From Haemaphysalis longicornis (taxonomy: Eukaryota > Arthropoda > Arachnida > Ixodida > Ixodidae), in assembly GCA_013339765.2 (NCBI GenBank), contig JABSTR010001244.1, positions 3,348,001-3,412,000 of the forward strand: a DNA stretch of 64,000 nt, written 5' to 3'. Positions 21,483 to 35,497 of this stretch are shown here, one piece after another (positions within the stretch are counted from its first letter, which is position 1; every line of letters begins with the position of its first letter). A program made the translations under genes and the position numbers. The notes beneath the pieces were generated by a model that worked only from the letters and a program-made list of their open reading frames with translations, had not been told where the DNA came from and did no database searches.

Positions 21483-22839
21483 AGAAAAAACAGAGATTGG
21501 AGGGAAATGATAGTTTATATTCAGTGTCAGTTTGATAAATATATTATACAGAACGAGAGACGCTGGTCAATTTTTGCCGCTGGATCCAGTGGCGCAATGA
21601 CACCCTTGGCCATATTGAGATTTTCCTCCGCTGGGAAGCGGTTCACTATGGGATCAATGCATGAAAATAATTCTAGCGGTCGTGGATTTAGAAGTGAGCA
21701 TCGTCGACTTCCGTTACGTCAAACGAGGCAACTGATCGTAGAATCTGCACGGATTGTGAAGCTTATAAACGTGAGGTTACCCGTAGCCAGTCAGATCGTC
21801 AATCATCAGCGTCAGGTAGCAGGTTTCCAAATCCCGAGTTTCCTTGGGACCAATGATTGTCCTAGTTTCCGAAATGGATGTTCGCTCAAGTAAGCGAATT
21901 CTCAGACTCCAGCAGGTATATTATCACGGTCCTCCCGTGCAATACGCAGAGCACTGAAAGTTGATATGCCAACAGCCTATTTGTTTCAAATAGTCATGTT
22001 GGGAGAATGCCATTCGAGGGAGCACAGGAGGTATCGCGTTAAACGAGTCCGGACGGCACCGGGATCGCAGTGGTGGATTCCTGGATGATCGGTCCAGCAT
22101 TTGTGGTAAGAAGCCCTGCACCCTTCCGCTGGTCGACGGCACCCATGTACGTTCCTACCAAGTGAGAGGGTCCTTCGAAATATTGAACGAAAATTATTAT
22201 TGAAGGGCTCGGATTGAGTTTCGACGGAATAACAACACTTTCGCAAAAATCGATCGAAAAATAACCACAAATCAAAAAGAAATCAATTCCAAGGCCTGGA
22301 AGGCACAACCCAGGTAAGTTCCGGAAAACCTTTTGAAAAGCAAAAGATAATTGAGTCAGGGAAGACCACGATTAAAAAAATGTTTGATTTTAATAATTAG
22401 CGCAAGAAGGTGAGGAACCAATGATAAGGAATACAAAGTCAAACCAAAATTTACCACTCAAAAGAGCTTCTTGGTACTTTGACAAATCGACGTGTAATTT
22501 CCCAGTTTAGAATATCCAAGGAAGATTTGTTAACCATTATTCCAGAGTTCCAGAGTTGATGTAATAAGAGGATGTTTTCCTTCCTGAACTAAAATTTTGC
22601 TGCGTTATTATTAAGGTCAAATTGGGTGTTGAAACTGCTGCTCATATGAGATTTGCATTCTGGTTGACCTTAAGTTGTACTCAAGCGATCTTTTTAATTC
22701 TGTTAGCAATTATTCTCATTACAAATGTTATGATCATTAAAATTTTTTTCGTAATTTCCCTTGTTTTTCTGTCTCACTGACCGCCTAAAACTTGTCTGGG
22801 CACGTATTGCTAACTTTCTGCAGCGGTTTTTTTTAAAAA
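21483..22839. other. Anonymous stretch with repeat-related words
   Basis: Segment 21590-21630 (CACCCTTGGC, GATTTTCCTCCGCTG) resembles 25345-25385 and 24450-24485, suggesting three decayed or error-laden copies of one repeat. No coding content is recognised. Confidence 0.35.
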
Positions 22840-24620
22840 GTATGCTTGATCCTTTCTTCTTTTACCCTTGGTCTTTGGGTGTTTTTTGGCGCATTGCCGG
22901 AAATGTTGACTTCGAATTTCGTTTGATTTGGGGCCCGGGAATTTCTTTTTCCCCCCGGGGGTTTTAGGGGTTAAACCCCAACCCCCCTTTGGCCAACCAA
23001 AAAAAAACCTCTTCAAAAAGAAACTTAATTTTCGGGTCGGAAAAAACCCCCAACTTTGCCCGACCAAAACCCCCCAAAAAAAACCCCATGCCCCAAAATA
23101 GGGCCCTTCAAAGGCAATTTGGCCCTTTTTCCTGATACGAAGAAATTTGGTAGAGGCCCCAGCAGCGAATTAAAAAAAGAAAAAAAAATTATTTCCCCCC
23201 AAAACAGTTTTGGGATTTTAAAATTTAGGGTATTTAAAAGAAAAAAACCCCCCGAAAGAGAGTTAATATTTTGGGGAAATTAACAGGGGGAAAAAGGGGT
23301 TTCGGGTTTTGCCCCTAACCCTCTTGCGTTTTTTTTTTTTTGGATTTTTTTTCTCCGGGGTTTATTTAAAATTTATTGGGTTGGTGTGGCGGTTTTAGAA
23401 CGGGTGTAAATGCCACCCATTTGTTTTACCAAAAAATTTTTTTCTTTAAATTCTCTGCCTTTAAAATTAAAACCGAAAGTGCCCAAATTTCCCTTTACTT
23501 TTTGTTTTTTTTCCCGGTTTTGTGTGTTAACGGCACCTTGGCCCTTCTCATTGGTTTGGTTGTGTCCTTCTGTGCGCGTTGCCCGGTTACCCTTCTTCGA
23601 AGTTCTTTTGTTTTGTTTCCCCTGCTTTATTTCTTCTTACTTAAAAATTATATACCTCCCTTTGGCTTTGGGCCCCCGTGGCGTGCCGTTTCACTTTTAA
23701 CATGGCATTTATTTGGGGCCCAGACGGGGGGGGGGGGAAGGGGGATATTTCGCCCCCGAAACCCCGCCCCTCGCTGGGTTCGGACAGGGGAACCCCCATT
23801 GTTTGGGCGCCGTTTCAAGCCCTGTACCCGCTTATTTTCCCCAAATGGGGTTGGGAATCCCGTTTTTAGGCAATTTTTCCTCTAAGAAATTATCGGCAGG
23901 AGTTTACGGGCAAGGCGGCCGTTTCCCGGTCGGAACGCCCTACGTTGGGGGAAAAGGGGAAGGGGGGAAGTGAAGGGGCCTGGGGGAAAAACCGCTCGGC
24001 GGGGGCTTGGAAGGCCCACAAAAATTAGTCCCGGGGGCGGTAAATGTTTTCCCGGCCACCCCAAAAGGGTCACGGATCTAAGCTTCTTTTGGCCGGTTTT
24101 TGTAGCCCACCGTCCCTCCCCCTTCCACATAGCCCATTTGTTTCTTTTTTGGGGTTTGAAGGTTTAAACCCTTCGGGCCCTCCTTCCCAATTTAAAAGAG
24201 TGCCCGGAAAGCTTGTAAAACTTTCTGAAAATTTTCCGAAAAGGCCCGGGGGGAAAGGTGGGTGAAAAGGATTAATTAAAATTTTCTTTCCCCTTTTTAA
24301 CCATTCTTACCTTTTAATTTTTAATATATATATTTTATATTATATAAAATTTTAATTATAATTATATTTAATAAAATATATATATATATATAAAATTTAT
24401 AAAAAATTAAGACCGAAAAGAATTTTTAGAATTGCACTTTGGGTGAAATGAACCCCTTGGCTCAAAACCAGTTTCCTCCGGCTATGGGTTAACGTCCGGG
24501 CAAAAATGTAAACTGAAAAAAATTATTAAAACTTATCTAGGATTTTTTTTTGGGGGCCCCCCCAAAAATAAGAGGGCCCGGGGCCCCTTTCTAAGGGTTT
24601 TTATAAACGTGGTTTTAAAG
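22840..24620. other. Homopolymer-swollen, probably erroneous sequence
   Basis: Runs such as CCCCCCAAAAAAAACCCC, GGGGTTAAACCCC and GGGGGGGGGGGG follow one another for about 1.8 kb, giving a compositional texture unlike the rest of the window. Frames here (up to 169 codons) are rich in F, P and G and carry no domain. This looks like poor basecalling or an unpolished consensus, so annotation here is unreliable. Confidence 0.55.
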
Positions 24621-25204
24621 GGACGGGGGCCAGGACCCCCCCCCTTTCGGCTGTTGGGTTAAAAGTCGAGCGAAAAGAATGGGAATTAACGTAGAGTCGC
24701 GAGCCGGCCAAACATGAGGTTCCTATGTGCGTAACCTGAGTTATGCGGAAGATTAATGACCAAGTGCCCATGATGTTGGATAGGTCGTAGATCCAGGCCA
24801 TTGAAAATGCAGAAGTCAAAGAAAGTCAAAATAAGAGGTGGAACATTAGGTTTTATTTGTGCATGCGCTTCACAAAGTTTGAAGCGCTGCTAATCACTTG
24901 CATTTGTTACAGCATGCCGCAAGGTACAAGGAGGTTCCACTTTAGTCGACCACGCAATACTTCTATATCGCATAAGTTGTGTCGACACGAACGGAGATTG
25001 GAGGGAATGCGAGGTTTAGATCTGCACGGCTCACGTGCTTTCGGTTGTGACGTAGGCCTATCGCCAAGCAATGGGTTCTGCCGGCGTGGCCAATAACGTG
25101 CACCAGGGCCCAGTCAGGCTTGAACGTAATAAACCGCTCATTCGTAAAATTTAACTTATACGACGACAAATCGATGGTACTGTTCGAAAACTAGTTTATG
25201 CCCT
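24621..25204. other. Diverged copy of the 17.2-17.5 kb repeat
   Basis: Positions about 24985-25150 share ordered words (GGAGGGAA, TAGATCTGC, TGACGTAGGC, GGGTTCTGCCG, CGTGGCC) with 17245-17355, and both copies then run into a (TA)n tract. Nothing recognised in 24.62-24.98 kb. Confidence 0.45.
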
Positions 25205-25205
25205 A

Positions 25206-25262
<57 letters not shown>
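25205..25262. repeat. (TA)n microsatellite
   Basis: Almost pure TA array with one ATTATA interruption. Confidence 0.95.
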
Positions 25263-25265
<3 letters not shown>

Positions 25266-28200
25266 ATTATAAGAGACGTATAAAGACCCTGCTAAAATGT
25301 ACCATTTTTGTAGATGCTGCAAATTCCTGTGGCTGCAAATGAACACCCTTGGCTCATGAAGCTTGGCAGATTTTCCTCCGCTGCTATATGCGGTGTACAC
25401 GTACCGGGAACACAGAAATGTAAACTGAAAAAAATATATTCTAAGAACCGTTGGTCGATGCTTAGGTATGCGTGTGCATCTCGTCCCTCTCCCTCGCAAA
25501 CTTGACGCTCGAGCCGAGCGCACGCCTGACTCCGGCTTGAGAAGTCTGCAACACGGCATTTCTCGCCTCGCACGCCGCGCCTGCAGTGTCTAGTGCTCTA
25601 ACCGTCTCGGTGCCAGTCACCTTTGCTCGCTTCATCAGCTGCACCGGCTGCCCGTCGCTCCTTGTGTTACCGGTCGGTGTCGGCCTCTCGTCGCCATCAC
25701 TTCAGTTTCTTCCCCTTTGCCGCCCACTGACTGCAGCCTTGATTTCAAACGAGTACAAGCGGTCGCGGAGTCACAAGGCCGCTAGACGTAGGCAGCGGCA
25801 GCTGACCTCTACATCTCCGCATGCAATGTGATGAGCGTTACAAGGACACCCTGTCGTTCCCTCCATCTCTGTCGCTACCTCTGTTTACAGAGCGACGCAA
25901 AAGTGAACACAGTGCCGGAAATATTTTCCGATAGACATACCCCATCTATTGTTGACGCAATAAAATAACAGCTCTGTAATTTCTCTGGGACGTTTGCCCA
26001 CAATTTTCCGACAGTTAGTAAACAGTTTAGCGTAGCGGGTAGCGTATGCTACGCTAGCGGCGCCGGGCACCGGGGCCCGACTGGGCATGCGCTCATGCGT
26101 TCCGGAAACGTTCCACCCGTTCCGAAACGCACGCGTATGCACATATTCATTCGGGAAATGCCTCACCCCCCCCCCCGACTTCCCCCGCGCCGTCAGGTCC
26201 CGCTACCTGCCACCGCTATCGTAGCGTTTTCGCTACCGCAAAGCTACAACTCACTATTACCTGTAAAGCGTGCATTACCTCTGAATGATTCTTAATGTGG
26301 AAAAGCCTGCCTTCGGTTTTGATGCTTTCGACGGGAGGGAAACAGAAACGTTTCCGCAAAATATTGCTGATATGTAATTGTATCCACCCAATATATATGA
26401 AGGAAAGGTTCGCTTTCCAAGAGCCCGATGGCTTAAGGACAATATACAGCAAGTAAACTACAAGGCTGTAGAGGTGACGAGGTCATTGCAAAGCTCGTGC
26501 AGGAAAAGCAAAAGGGGAAATGGGGAGTATGACAGCTACAACATATTACGAAAAAAATTAGCTTGAGCTTGCTTCTAATCGTAGCGCCAGCATAAAAGAG
26601 AAGTACAGCATACCCAAATCAGCTTTTATGGTGAGATGACAAACGTCACCGCACCAAAACTTCAAACGCCAAAACGTCCCTCCAGGAGCCCTTCAACAAG
26701 GCAACAGGAAACACTAGCTCTGAAAACGAAAAAATTCAGTTCTACTCAATTTTGCTGATGGACACGATTTGTGAAACTGTGACACTAGTAGCTTCGCTGC
26801 ATTGTACTTTACCCTGATACGCTGGAGATTGTTTTTCCAAGTAAATGAATGTAAAAAATAAATAAAATAATTTACATACGGCGTCCAAGTGAATTCAGAA
26901 GCTGCCTAAACCATGGCGTGACAGTTCGCCCTCTCAGCGCTCGCCCAGACGTATCTCGCAGGTCGTTTTTTTTTTTTTTTAATTTACTCAAAGCAGGAAA
27001 CACGTTTTTGGGAGGGCTCCGATGTTAACAAATTCAAAGGTTATCTTGTCTACTTTGCACAACACTGAACATGTCATTAAGCTCTTTTTTTTTTTTTTTT
27101 TGCAATTGTTGAAAATGCCACCGCTTTTGTTTGTTGCGTCTGTCTCTATAGCTCAACCCCCTGAAATGACTTTCAAGTGAAGGCGACAGTATTAGTAAAT
27201 AAATCTCTAAGCCGAAGCAGGGTACACCTAACTACGAAAGAGAAATGCAGGAATCACCTAGTCGTATCGATTCACTGTTATCACCAGTCCGTTATGAGCT
27301 GTCTCTATGGACCTCAATAACGTTGTACGCTCATTGGATAAATGTGAAATAACAGAAATACGTGGGAGGCGGCGCAAAATATGAGCAGCTTTATTGAGAG
27401 GACAGCCAATCAGGCGTAATCCATGACATGACTATTTTTTGTTACGTGCCAGAAAAACAAAAACAAAATTACTAGTGAAGTTTTGACACTAATGCACCAT
27501 CGATCGGAGTTTCCTCGCTGTACATGGAGCATTCTATATGGCGAAACTAGTTTTTACCAGCGCGTCAAAGTAAGTGATCTTTACTTTACGCCGTCGAGAT
27601 TCAATACGAATAGACGCCGCTGGCCCGCACGAGCATATTTCCCGCACGTGTGCGACCTCGAAGCTTGGCAGCCGTGGCCTTTTTATTACGCCACCCACAC
27701 GTGATCGCAAATAAACGGAAGGATTGCGTATGTTCATTCCTACAGCGAAAGGTGAGACTCTCTACGGTGGCTGTGCCGACGGCTTCAGGGGAAACCAAGA
27801 AGTTCACGTCGAAGAGGTGGGCAGTTTCAAAGATATTCAGTGACGAGTGCGCGTAGCGTGTTTGCTCGCGAGCGCGTCGTTAGGCGGACCGGGCTCAGCT
27901 GCCAGGCGAGCCGGTTCCTTCGTGGCCGGCCCCGGGGCAAACGACGCGGACGTGCTCCCAGATCTCTCCCATCGCGAGCTGCACAATTAACGTACCCGGG
28001 CGCGAAGGTGCGCCGGCTAATGCTTATGATCCTGGGCTGCCCGATTGGAAACAGCCTTTGCGCTACCTCGCGCCGAAGGGCGACCGGGAATTGCGCTCTG
28101 CGTGCTGGCAGGCTGCGGCGGTGCTTTAGCTGAAACTTTTCGGGGAAAGAGCTCTACCTGCAGGCCCAGCTCTTTACGATCATTTCTGTTCCAACGGGAA

Positions 28201-28900
28201 AATAAATATGCCCTACATTTTTTATGTAATGCAGTGCACAGCCTGAGATAATTGCATTTTAGCAAACTGAATTTCTTATACGACCTAGGTAGTGACGCAT
28301 CGAAATATTGTTTTAGAAGCTCTGTATTTGTAATTACCCCCCATCTCTCTTTCCAGCAGAGGGTTGGTTATGAGACAGCATAAATATTAAATGTGACATG
28401 ATTTTTTAAGGCCGTGGTAGCTCCTAAACAGCACACGCGCAGCCGAAGCGTGGCGTGAGGCCTCACTATGACGTCAACACTGTGGCCCCCATTCGTCCCT
28501 GCTTATAGGGGAAAACGGAATTAGCACGAGATAGTGCTAGACAAGCAACTGCTATAACCACTTATCAGCCCAATAATTCTTATTATGGTGAATCAGTGAT
28601 GCTTGTTCTGTTACACAAAATGCACGTTTCAGCTTACGGTCATGTTATTTACAAGGCATCATAATGTCCTACTAAGTGGACTAAATGCCTGCTGGATTGC
28701 AATTCACATGAAATTATTTTAAAATTTACTCTAGTTATCACTTTGCATACATGTGCTAACATTTCAACTGCGAGCAGCACGCACCCACAAAAAATTTCAA
28801 ATTATAAAAAATCAAATACTATGATGTTTTTCTCCAGACCAACCTAATTGGCAACACTAACTAAGTACCTCTAAGTTAAATCTGACAGTTGACACGTTGT
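25263..28900. other. Anonymous stretch
   Basis: Contains poly(C) near 26167 and T-tracts near 26970 and 27085. Frames in the GC-rich part (27.8-28.2 kb) have no domain. No RNA gene or TE boundary recognised. Confidence 0.4.
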
Positions 28901-31340
28901 GTACAGCATTCAGAAAGGCAAGCTGCCTTCTCTTTTTCTTACAGACCTCGAATTGCTTTAATTCACTTTTGTTAACACCCACTGCGCATTTCCAGCGCGA
29001 GTTGGCTGATTTAAACCTTGCCTCCCTCCAGGGGTTACTGCGATTCCGGTCTGGCTTACAGCAGCCAGTGAGACGCGGCAGGCTCGGCCCCTCGCTCTTC
29101 TAGCGAACAAGCCCGCCAGGACGTCCTCCAAAATCCGTGTGCGTCCGCTCCTGGAGATCTCCTCGCCCTGCACGCACCTCTACCCGTCCTGCCACTGCCG
29201 TCACTGTAGCAGGCAGTTCGAATGGCCGCAGTTTTCCCCGGCTGTATGTGCGTAAGCACACCCCAGTGGGAACGCGGGAGCAATGACACACTCCCATTGC
29301 CTGCTAGGGCACTGCTACGCCGTGCTTCTTTACTTTCTTTTTCGATTTCCTTTCTTTCCATCTGCCTCTAAATGCTCTCCCAAGCCTCCGAGCCGCGCGT
29401 GTCACCACAGACACGAAAGAAACGGCGGCCGCTTATCGGCGAGCGTGCAGCATCTCGCCTCGCTTCCCCGCAATCTCTGGTAGACCAGCCTTTCACTTTC
29501 TTTTCCTGCGCTTGCTTGCTCCGACTCTAGCCGACGGAAGCTGCATTTATAGATCTAAAAGCAGGAGGCCATAGCTTGTAACGCTGCACTGTAACGTGTC
29601 TCGAAAAGCTCGCATGCGTTGCTTCCTTTCTGTTTTTCAAGAAAAAAAACTTGTGATAGTTCCAACCCAGTATCAACTCTACAGATGCCTGGTACCTTCA
29701 GCGCCACGCAATATAACTTTATAAGGGCAGGAGGGAAGTCCGTTATATGCATTCTTTTGCTTTACCTGTTGTTCAAACAGAAAAGTCGTTTATTTCCTCT
29801 CTCGAGCCCTTGCACCAACAGTGGCCTGTACACTCTTGTTGGCAAAAAATTACAGGAAATGGTGGTGCTTAACCTTTGCAGTTGCTGAAGATGTATATCG
29901 AGTGTGAAACAACAATTGGCTTGATATATTGGAGGCCGTTTCCTTAGCATTCGTTTCAGAAGCGATAACTTTTCCTCCATGGCGCCCGCTTTGGATGCCA
30001 CGTTCCAAGACGGTTGGGCCGTTTGTCGGCCCCTTTGCTCCCGTGGTTTGCGCCATGACCCAGTTTCCAGCAGCCTGCCTTGCTCACAGATGAAGTGCAG
30101 TCGGAGAAGCCAGTCGCCGTCGTTTCTTCGGGGATGTCTAGCACTCGCGCTCTCTTTTTCTCCCGCTTTCTTCGGCTCGACATCAATTGCGTTTTTCCGC
30201 TGTGTGGCCCCAGGTCAGAGAGAGGGCAGTGTTCAACCGAGCGAGTTCCCCGTTGAACAAACGGCCGTGTCTTTCCCTTTATTGGCGCGCGAGCTCCGGT
30301 TTCGAAAAGCGCTCCCGGCTGATTCGAGAGCCCGAAAAGAGAGAAAGGAGGCTGGCCGGACGCATTTACAAGAGGAGCGGGCCATCACGGGCGCCTGATG
30401 AAACCTTACCGATAAAAGCAAAGCCCACGAGTCATGTCGCAATAGCACTGCCGGTGGCAAGATTTTGTGCTATTTTGGTCAGTTAAGATAATAAAACGCC
30501 TTGACCAAGACGAAACCGACGTCTCGGGCAAGATAGAAAAAGAAAAAAATCGGTGGTGTAGCAACGCGCGAGCTTTCTTGCCTCCGGGGTGTGAGGCCAT
30601 CCGCTCAATACGCAGCCGGTCGGTCGACAGCTTACGCGCATTCCAGGGAGCGCGGCTGCTGCTGTAAGAGCGAACAGCGAAGAACGTAAATGCTGCGCTC
30701 CACGAGAGGTGCTTTCGGGGTCCAAAACGCTGTTCTCATTTACTCACATGCCGAGCCCTGAGCCGTTAACCCGAGAAGAGAGCCGACTCTGCTGCGAACC
30801 GTGCCGGGCTCGCGCGAAGCGCTGGGGCGCGGTGCCGAAGGAGCCGGGCCACTCTCGGGAGAACGTCTTGGTGCAGTGGAAATAGTTGCGCGACGCCCAG
30901 CTTACGCCGCGCATGGTACTTCGATATGCAAAGTGGCCGAGATAAAGGGTGCAAAGGCAGCACGTGTACGCGTGTTGTTTGTGTTCTACCATTCTGCCGG
31001 TGTATGTACATTTACCAAGTTTTTTTTTTTTTTTGCTTACATTAGCCCACTTAAAACGAACTATCCAAAATAAAGCAGTTCCACTTATCATCGCGCCAAT
31101 AACGCAAACTCACGTATTGCTGTACTCTGGCTTATCGGATACCGCGAAAGTGAGTGCTATCAATCGACACATTGCAAGGGCTTTCGTTGCTGCGTCCGAG
31201 TGCTTATTTAAATTAAATGTCCAGGAAAGAGCCAGGACAATATTCGAGGCCCATAAACAAATGCGCCTTGCCTGTCCGCGGTAGTCAAGCTTAGTCAAGC
31301 TAGTAGAGCAACTCTGTCTTCCCACTGCTGAAGCGATTGA
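28901..31340. other. Anonymous stretch
   Basis: Many overlapping 60-139 codon frames on both strands (29.0-31.3 kb) with no shared domain or conserved motif, consistent with chance in GC-rich DNA. Confidence 0.4.
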
Positions 31341-31910
31341 TTTTTAGGGGCGAAGCTCCTTAAGTCATGGGTCTGTCCATCCCTTGTGTCTCGTGGTACG
31401 TGACCGCCGCATGCTTTCGGAGATGTCGCAAAGTGGGCCGCGTTGCACGCGCAAGAACCGGCTGCAACCGGCAGCGCAAACTCGGCACCGGGAGCGCGAG
31501 CTTGTCTGTGTTCGCCAACGGAGGCGCGAGCGCACGTGCACTGCGAGGGGGAGATCACGCAAGAGATCACGCCACGAACGCAGGCAGTCGTTCTCGGAGA
31601 TCGAACGAGACGCAAGGACCTTTGCTCGTTTCCTCTCGTCTTGTTCGGGCACAAGTTCGCCCTAAATAAAAGTTCTTTCTTTACCGTTGTGTCCCATCCT
31701 ACGTGACAAATTGTGGTGGAGGTGCGGGGTAGTCCTCGATGGCGCGGGGTCTTTCACCAGGTCTGGGCCTGGGAGCATTGACTCCGAAAATAAAAGTTGA
31801 TTTGTACAATGTACGCACACAGTCTTACGTCTTTCTTAATGATGTAATGGACGAACTTTCACAGGGAGAGTTACGGTTACCGATGATCTCCCCCTCTCGA
31901 GCTTCGCCCC
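31341..31910 (+). mobile_element. Dispersed repeat with inverted end words and LTR-like features
   Basis: GGGGCGAAGCTC at 31347-31358 is exactly inverted at 31899-31910, framing about 560 bp. Inside, on the plus strand, AATAAA near 31666 is followed by GTGACAAATTGTGGTGGAGG near 31704, which resembles an LTR end followed by a primer-binding site. The two readings (short-TIR element, or solo LTR plus leader) conflict, so only repeat origin is claimed. The GGGGCGAAGCTCC word is one I associate with tick repeats, from memory. Confidence 0.35.
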
Positions 31911-31947
31911 ACTTATCATCATTCATTCCGTGGATATGGCGTGATTT

Positions 31948-32059
<112 letters not shown>

Positions 32060-32284
32060 AGTGTTTAACACGCCGACGCAACGCAGTCGATAGGGCGTGC
32101 CGTAGTGGAGGGCTCCGGATTAATTTCGACCACCTGGGAATCTTTAACGGGCGCCGAAATATCGTACACACGGGCGTTTTTGCTTTTCACCGCCATCAGA
32201 AAAGCGGCCCCCACTGCCAGGAATCGAACCCGCGACCTCGTGCTCAACAGCGCAACACCTTAGCCACTGAGCCACCGCGGCGGG
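32060..32284 (-). repeat. tRNA-derived SINE (Ruka-like), minus strand
   Basis: Reading the minus strand from 32284: CCCGCCGCGGTGGCTCAGTG gives an A box, TCGCGGGTTCGATTCCTGGC gives a B box, and then a body of about 150 bp (TTAAAGATTCCCAGGTGG, AATTAATCCGGAGCCCTCCA) ends in the (CAAT)n array. Layout and wording match the plus-strand copy at 59638-59876 and, from memory, tRNA-derived Ruka SINEs of ixodid ticks. Apparently full length. Confidence 0.8.
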
Positions 32285-34212
<1,928 letters not shown>

Positions 34213-34550
34213 TTAATAATGGTTAACTACCACCTTCTTGTCACCTGCAGTTGCCTCGGGACGACGAAGTAACCAAAATTTACAACCACGACGAGCGCAC
34301 CATTTGCGGATGGTGCATGAAGTATCTTGATTGCCTCCATTTGAAAAATGTCGCGTTTTTTTGTTTCTTGTTTTTGTGCTGCTGCTGCTGCCGCTGACGC
34401 TGCTGCTGCCGCTTGTATTGGCCAATGCCGCTTGTCTTCTGTCCCACTGGGAACCGGGGCTGGTCAAGCTGTTCTCTTGCTTTTCCCAGGGTTCCTTTGC
34501 AGTTACGTATCTGCTTCGTGCTGTAATAAAAGTATATTCTATTCTATAAT
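34213..34550 (+). mobile_element. LINE-like 3' UTR with triplet tract
   Basis: Plus-strand non-coding segment with a (GCT)n-rich tract at about 34376-34415, a GGGGCTGGTCAAGCTGTTC word and AATAAA at 34525-34530 followed by an AT-rich end. This layout (CTG triplets, GGTCAAGCT, terminal AATAAA) is one I associate with a tick LINE 3' end, from memory. No coding part is attached. Confidence 0.45.
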
Positions 34551-34639
34551 ATTTTATTATGTTTGAAATTTTATTGAAAATTTTGCTAATTTATAAAAAC
34601 GTCGACCTCAGATTAGTCCTGCATTTTTGAACGATAAAC

Positions 34640-35497
34640 TATACGAAAAGTGGAGGCCATACCGCCAAAAAATGGGTATAAGGAAAGGGGGGACTGGAGG
34701 AGCAGCCCGGCTGAAGAAATTATGTTTCTATGTGATAAATAAGCTATCTTCTATTGTGGGCGTGTTATCAAAACTGAAATCCGTAATACCAACTGGAGTA
34801 AAAATACTAATCTGCAACTCTTTTTCTGTCTCATCTAAATTATTGTCAACTTCTTGTCTGGAGCTTGACAACCCAGACAAATAAACAAAAAAATATTTAT
34901 TTTGCAAAACAGAGCGTTGAAAACAATTTTTAATATTCGTAGAGACCAATTCATGGAGTCCACATTAAATTAAATAAATTCGGTATCCTGACTCTATACG
35001 AAATTCGTTTATTCATGGCCGAAGAAAAGCTTCCCGTTCCCACCAGCCAAACAGATTTCTTCAATTATCCAATCTTGCCGAGCGAAATCTACCTTGTCCT
35101 ACACGACAACCTGACAAATGGATTGTAGTGTGCCCCAGAACCCATTATGGCTCACAGATGTTGTCTTTTATTCTACCCTCATTGTTAAACCGGTTGTGTA
35201 AATCTAACGTAGATACCATGTATTCCAATCTACACGATAGTATTAGTTTGCTGACAAGTTGACTACCTACTCATTAATATTTTTTTGGTTCTGAAATAAT
35301 ACCGCCCATTTTTGTCTTTTGTTGATTTTTTGTCTCGTTTACCTGTTGTCTGAAGTGCTGACCACCTTGTATTTGCTTTGCACCCGACGGGGCCGAGGGC
35401 TAGTCAAGCTATCTAGTTCAGCTTTTTTCCTTGGCCCCGCCACTTAACACGCAAATATCTGCATATATCGGTGCATATAAGTGGAAATAAAGAATTA
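34640..35497 (+). pseudogene. CR1/Jockey-like LINE: RT C-terminal remnant and 3' UTR
   Basis: In shifting plus frames, 34730-35040 reads NKLSSIVGVLSKLKSVIPTG, then SHLNYCQLLVW, then FILQNRALKTIFNIRR, then LTLYEIRLFMAEEKLPVP. The order short-helix/KLK, LNY...W, LQ(K/N)RA(I/L)+I is the thumb and connection region after RT in CR1 and Jockey-type LINEs (family knowledge). Several frameshifts and stops show decay, and the catalytic part is absent. The following 400 bp are UTR-like, with GGGGCCGAGGGCTAGTCAAG and a terminal AATAAA near 35485. 5'-truncated dead copy. Confidence 0.65.

Noticed and set aside
23376..23885. 169-codon frame
   Set aside because: Lies in the homopolymer-swollen block, where the sequence itself is doubtful.
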